A stretch of 47,550 bases of DNA from an uncultured Clostridium sp. (lineage in GTDB: Bacteria > Bacillota > Clostridia > TANB77 > CAG-508): contig CAMEWM010000009.1 in NCBI GenBank assembly GCA_945946655.1, forward strand, positions 1 to 47,550, written 5' to 3'. The position numbers and the translations under genes are program-made. Each line of letters starts with the position of its first letter. Position 1 is the first letter of the stretch. A model generated the notes under the pieces. It had not been told where the DNA came from, did not search any database, and saw only the letters and a program-made list of their open reading frames with translations. Below are positions 43,593 to 47,550 of the stretch, piece by piece.

Positions 43593-45390
43593 TTTTTCTC
43601 TTCCTTCTCCTGATAATATCATCTTCATATTCAAAACTTTTAATTTTGGCTAAAATATGATTATCTCCCGCAAACATTAAACACTCTCCTTTTTTTAAAG
43701 ATTTGATGTCAATTTCTTCTCTTTCAGAAATGTTAGTATATTTTTTTAATATTTTAATATTTTCTTCTTCCAGAGCAAAAAAGTGTTTAATGCTTGTATT
43801 ATTCAAAATACTTTTTCCAAAGTTTCCGTCTTCTAAACTAAATAAGTCAGATATGTCTTGAGTAACAGCAACTGCACTCCCTCCATATTTTCTTATTGTT
43901 TTAAATATTTTATAAACAAAACTTGCTACTTCTTTATTTGATGTTATTCCTATTAATCTCCATATCTCATCTAAATAAATTGCTTTTTTATCTTTTCTAT
44001 TCTCTTTAATCTTGTCCCAAAATAACTCTGTGCAAACATACATGCCATATTTTAAGTTATCTTCACCTAATTCGTATACATCTGCTACAATCAATTTATT
44101 ATCTAATTTTATATTTGTATGTTGATTAAAAAAGCTCAGAGATCCTTTTATAAAAGGTATTAATTTTATCTGGAACTTTTTGGTATTAGGGTCATTACAC
44201 AAAACATTATAAAAATCTTCTAGAATCGGCATATTTTTCTCTTCTTTAAATATCTTCTTATTTGAATTATTCGTACACTTATATAAGCTATTATCGTCAA
44301 AGTTTATTCCTTTTTTCTCATATGTTAGTATTATTTTTTCTTCTATTAATCCTTTTTCTTCTTCATTTAGTTCTCCAAATACTAGATTAAAAAAGCCCAT
44401 AAGTTTAATTATTTTACTTGCCAAGAATCCTTTTTCATCATTTTCTATACTTTTTTCTCTTATATCAAAAATATTTATATAAGAGTTTGAATTTGGTCCC
44501 AGCTTTATCATAGTTCCATTTAAAGACTTAGATAAATTATCATATTCTCGCTCCGGATCAATAACATATTGTTCAATCCCTAATAATCTATATCTCAGAA
44601 TATTTAGTTTCGTATAATATGATTTTCCAGCACCACTTGTTCCAAATATACACATATTAGCATTTTTATATTTGTTTTCATCATACCTATCAATAAAAAT
44701 TAAAGAGTTATTATATAAATTTTTTCCTATAAAGATGCCATTTTTTTCACATATGGATGAGGATATAAAAGGATATGTAGCTACTAGGCCCTCTGTTAAA
44801 ATATTTCTTTTACTTGCTTCTTTTACATCACAATGATTAATCATTAACGGTAATGTTGATATATATGCTTGCTCTTGTCTAAAGTATGCCTTTTTAGTGG
44901 TTATTCCTCTACTTTGTAGTATTCCTTCTATTTTATTAATATTAATATTTAATTCTTTTAAATTACTACAATATACTGTGATATATGCATATATATAATA
45001 AAATTCTTCACTATTTACCTGTAGTTGTTTTCTAATATATTTAGCATCGTCATATGTAAATTCAACTAAGTCTATATCTTGTCTGTTATTTGAACTTTTT
45101 AGATCTACAGCAGCATTTCCAATATTATAAGTTAAATCTTTTATTATTTTATACGGATCTTTTCTTTCATAAAATATAGACATATTAATATTTATATTAA
45201 TATCAATCAAATCCTTGAAAATTAGATCTCTTTGTTCTCTATAATAATCTACTATTAATAATGATGAACAAAATATTCCATCTATCTCTATATACCTTGG
45301 ATCACTAAAATTAATATAGCTAGGACTTAATTCATTCTTTATATCAACATTATTATTTTTGGTTTTTCTTTTAATAATTTTTATTACTAT
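43585..45390 (-). CDS. virB4: VirB4-type T4SS ATPase (start probably ATA)
   Basis: Cytoplasmic ATPase that powers type IV secretion. Seen: an N-terminal VirB4 domain (ELSPSYINFSDPRYIEIDG; YREQRDLIFKDL), Walker A FGTSGAGKS (about 249-257 when read from 45390), DPEREYDNLSKSLNG, Walker B KAIYLDEIWRLIG, and VAVTQDISDLFS. No ATG, GTG or TTG exists in frame until a TTG at 45210, which has its AAGGA only one base away and would cut off conserved sequence. The only well-placed ribosome site, GGAGGG, lies five bases before an ATA at 45390 that overlaps the stop of the preceding gene. The start is therefore inferred as ATA; 45210 (541 aa) is the conservative option. Confidence 0.8.
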   Translation of the reverse strand: MVIKIIKRKTKNNNVDIKNELSPSYINFSDPRYIEIDGIFCSSLLIVDYYREQRDLIFKDLIDINININMSIFYERKDPYKIIKDLTYNIGNAAVDLKSSNNRQDIDLVEFTYDDAKYIRKQLQVNSEEFYYIYAYITVYCSNLKELNININKIEGILQSRGITTKKAYFRQEQAYISTLPLMINHCDVKEASKRNILTEGLVATYPFISSSICEKNGIFIGKNLYNNSLIFIDRYDENKYKNANMCIFGTSGAGKSYYTKLNILRYRLLGIEQYVIDPEREYDNLSKSLNGTMIKLGPNSNSYINIFDIREKSIENDEKGFLASKIIKLMGFFNLVFGELNEEEKGLIEEKIILTYEKKGINFDDNSLYKCTNNSNKKIFKEEKNMPILEDFYNVLCNDPNTKKFQIKLIPFIKGSLSFFNQHTNIKLDNKLIVADVYELGEDNLKYGMYVCTELFWDKIKENRKDKKAIYLDEIWRLIGITSNKEVASFVYKIFKTIRKYGGSAVAVTQDISDLFSLEDGNFGKSILNNTSIKHFFALEEENIKILKKYTNISEREEIDIKSLKKGECLMFAGDNHILAKIKSFEYEDDIIRRRKRKNE

Positions 45391-45956
45391 TTACACCCTC
45401 CTTTACTAAAATCATTTTTAATAAAAAAATATTTTTCTAATATTTTTTTTGTTTCGTCTTTTGTATTAACACTATAAACGTTATTTCCACATCTCGCTAA
45501 AGCTTCCTTAATCTTAAAATATTTGTCATTTAATTGATTAACACAAATATCTTCCTTATTATTATCTTGGATTTGATTTATAAGAATAAAAAATTGTTTA
45601 GAATCAGATTTATTATCCGAATTTAAATTTTTAATGTCTTTTATATATTTATTAATTATTTCTTTTATTTTTTCTTCCTCTTGATTTTTCCTTTTTTCAA
45701 TCATTGAAATATGCTCAGACAAGTCTTCTTTTTGACTTTGAATTATGATTTGAATATCAAAATTACATGTTTTTAAAAAAATTTTATAAGAATTCAAAAT
45801 AGCTTCTTTTTCTAAATTCGATTTTAGATTATAATTAATTGGTTTAACTTTTATGATCATTATATAATAATTGTTTTTTAATTTAATAATTCCATTATCT
45901 AATATTTTTTCAAATGGCAACCATTTTTGTATTGAATGAATTACAATATCTATCAT
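45387..45956 (-). CDS. TraC/VirB4-N-terminal-like conjugation protein
   Basis: First gene of the virB4 operon, 189 residues. It resembles the TraC-like/VirB4 N-terminal domain found as a separate protein before VirB4 in Gram-positive conjugation modules: WLPFEKILDNGIIKLKNNYY, IIKVKPINYNLKSNLEKEAI and CNFDIQIIIQSQKEDLSEHI, then a charged helical segment and ALARCGNNVYSVN. The annotated ATG is placed directly against AAGGAG with no spacer, so the true start may be a few codons later (an ATT is nine bases on). The stop overlaps the inferred virB4 start in the ATAG arrangement. Family call moderate. Confidence 0.6.
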   Translation of the reverse strand: MIDIVIHSIQKWLPFEKILDNGIIKLKNNYYIMIIKVKPINYNLKSNLEKEAILNSYKIFLKTCNFDIQIIIQSQKEDLSEHISMIEKRKNQEEEKIKEIINKYIKDIKNLNSDNKSDSKQFFILINQIQDNNKEDICVNQLNDKYFKIKEALARCGNNVYSVNTKDETKKILEKYFFIKNDFSKGGCK

Positions 45957-45980
45957 CTCCTTTTTTATAAAATATAAATT

Positions 45981-46009
45981 ATTTTATAAGGAATATTAAT
46001 TATTGTCAA
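45981..46009 (-). promoter_or_regulatory. Promoter of the virB4 operon
   Basis: Minus strand TTGACA (46004-46009), 17 bases, TAAAAT (45981-45986), about 30 bases upstream of the first gene. Confidence 0.75.
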
Positions 46010-46039
46010 TAAAATTAATACTATATTTTTCTACAGTTT

Positions 46040-47550
46040 TTTACAATTATTTTTATATTCTATTTTTTATTTATAAATATTTTTAAAATACCCTATTTTA
46101 TTTTAAAGAATTTTCACTTTTTACTTCGTTAATTTAATATTATTTAATTGATTTTTATTTACGTATATAAATTAGATTTACTTATTTATGTAATCCTATT
46201 CCATTTATTTTTTATTATATATTATTTTTCTTTTTCTCTTATTTCCCTTGCCTCTTGTCAATTATATTTTCATATTTTATTATATTTGATTTCCTTTTCA
46301 CGTATTTTTTACTTTCTTCTCTCTATTATATATATACAGTCTTTCTAATTTTTTTATATTTCGATTTATTTGCATTTATTTAATTTCTATTTTCAAAATA
46401 ATATTTCTTATTTTATTCTTTTATATAAATTTTATTATTATTTTATTTAAACATTTTTATATTGTAAATTTGATAATTATTTTTAATTTTTTTTTTAAAA
46501 CGAATTAAAATTCTTTTCAATTATTGTATATTTATATTATTTAAATAATATTTTTTATTTATTTCATATTAATTTTTTATCATTTTAATTTCGTTTATTA
46601 TTTTTACTTAGAATTTTTGCTAGTCTAAAGTGGTTATTTATTTTCTCTTACTATTCTTTATGTAACCCATTTGGATACATTATCTACAAATTGCAATTTC
46701 TGTTCTCTATCTCAGTTCCCATATGTTTCATAGTATTATTATTCATATTTTTTAGTGCATATATTTCTCATTTATATTCTATCTAAAATTCCTTTAAGAG
46801 ATTTCTATTCAATTTTTTTTCTTTATTAATAATTCTTTATTATTTTGTTGATCATTTATTCTTCAAAAATATTTTATTCATCAAATAATCTTTTCTATTT
46901 TAATTTTAATCAATTTTATTATCAATTTATTTTTTATAATTTAATTATTTTTTATTAATATTTTAAATTAATATTTTCATTCAAGTTTTATTTTATTTTT
47001 TTATTTAATATTTTTTTATTTTATATTGTTTTACATGATTTTTATTTTATATTCAGTATATATTTTGGTATTGCTATATTGTATTTTATGTAATCCTTTT
47101 TAGGATGTTTTTTTTAATTACATTTTCTTTTCTTTATCTCACTTCCCATACGTTTTATAAAATGATCATTCTTGATCTATAGTATATTTATTTCTTATTT
47201 ATATTTTATTCTAGGCTTCATGTAATTTCTTTTAGTCAATTTTTTCCTATTATTTTTTATTTATTATAATACTCCTTATTCTCTTATTAAATATTTATTT
47301 TCAAAAAATATTTAATTATTTTTTATAAAATAATATTTCTTCTTTTTATATTTTTAATAAATTTTATTATTAATTTTTTTATTTGAGTATTTTTATATTC
47401 TATTTTTTCAGAAATAGATTAGAACAATTATATATAATTATTTTATTAAAATATTATTTTTTTATTTATTTAGTAATAATTATCTATTATTTTATCTTTT
47501 TTCTAAATATAATTTTATATGTTCTATATCTTGTTTTATGTAATCCTTTT
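46040..47550. repeat. Array of diverged tandem repeats, about 430-470 bp each, extremely A+T-rich
   Basis: No credible gene is present. The core TTATGTAA followed by a CC-containing stretch recurs at 46186, 46658, 47086 and 47536, that is every 472, 428 and 450 bases. Other landmarks keep similar offsets: a ctctatctcagttcccat type block at 46705, tctttatctcacttcccat at 47131 and a weaker ctcttatttccctt at about 46236; and an aataatatttctt type block at about 46397, 46883 and 47330. A tail block (ttatttttatattctat) occurs near 46049 and 47386, so a partial copy precedes the first core. The array continues past the window end. T strongly exceeds A on the + strand. Confidence 0.7.

Noticed and set aside
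46148..46348. 66-residue + strand ORF in the A+T-rich array
   Set aside because: Composition is only Phe/Leu/Ile/Tyr from T-rich DNA; no ribosome site and not preserved in the other repeat units.
46040..47550. CRISPR array
   Set aside because: Spacing of about 450 bases, no identical short repeats, no cas genes.

Overview
The window reads as a piece of chromosome from an A+T-rich, endospore-forming member of the Bacillota, most likely an uncultured gut-type Clostridia. The reasons are strong codon bias to A/T, Gram-positive ribosome binding sites, frequent TTG and GTG starts, and many sporulation genes: an alpha/beta SASP, YpeB, SleB, SpoIIR, SpmA, SpmB, a GerMN protein and an AbrB-type regulator. 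The species cannot be fixed from this sequence alone.

Layout. 84-3287: nuclease pair yhaO-yhaN. 3440-4237: a sortase-anchored cohesin-like surface protein. 4454-7312: a virD4 coupling-ATPase operon with two unknown small genes, under a consensus promoter. 7430-14417: a DnaJ-like cochaperone, yqeK, ddl, murF, and a GT2/GT-C glycosyltransferase pair. 14578-16765: SASP gene, then sleB-ypeB for spore cortex breakdown. 16900-18030: a glycolipid glucosyltransferase. 18056-22902: the conserved recR-ybaB-dnaX-SRP RNA block, a membrane protein of unknown role, tRNA-Ser(CGA), dtd and tadA. 23188-27868: tRNA-Arg(CCT), a TtcA-type thiolase, phosphoglucomutase, a UDP-sugar pyrophosphorylase, and an unknown gene with a likely operator. 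28156-31475: spoIIR-murA-walJ-rlmH. 31523-35676: spmA-spmB, abrB, rsmI, trmN6, a Cys-rich miniprotein and a GerMN protein. 35960-40294: a 1444-residue acyl-CoA dehydratase activase-type protein. 40323-42779: gyrA. 42882-45956: a virB4 operon. 45957-47550: an extremely A+T-rich stretch with diverged tandem repeats of about 450 bp.

How it fits together. Most genes are housekeeping (wall precursors, tRNA/rRNA modification, DNA repair and replication) mixed with sporulation genes. Phosphoglucomutase, the UDP-sugar pyrophosphorylase and the glucosyltransferase could form a sugar-to-glycolipid route. The least ordinary content is a type IV secretion system cut into two promoter-driven operons about 36 kb apart, with no relaxase or integrase in the window; its virB4 gene lacks any ATG/GTG/TTG start at its proper beginning. 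Next are the cohesin-type surface protein and the A+T-rich tandem array beside the virB4 operon.
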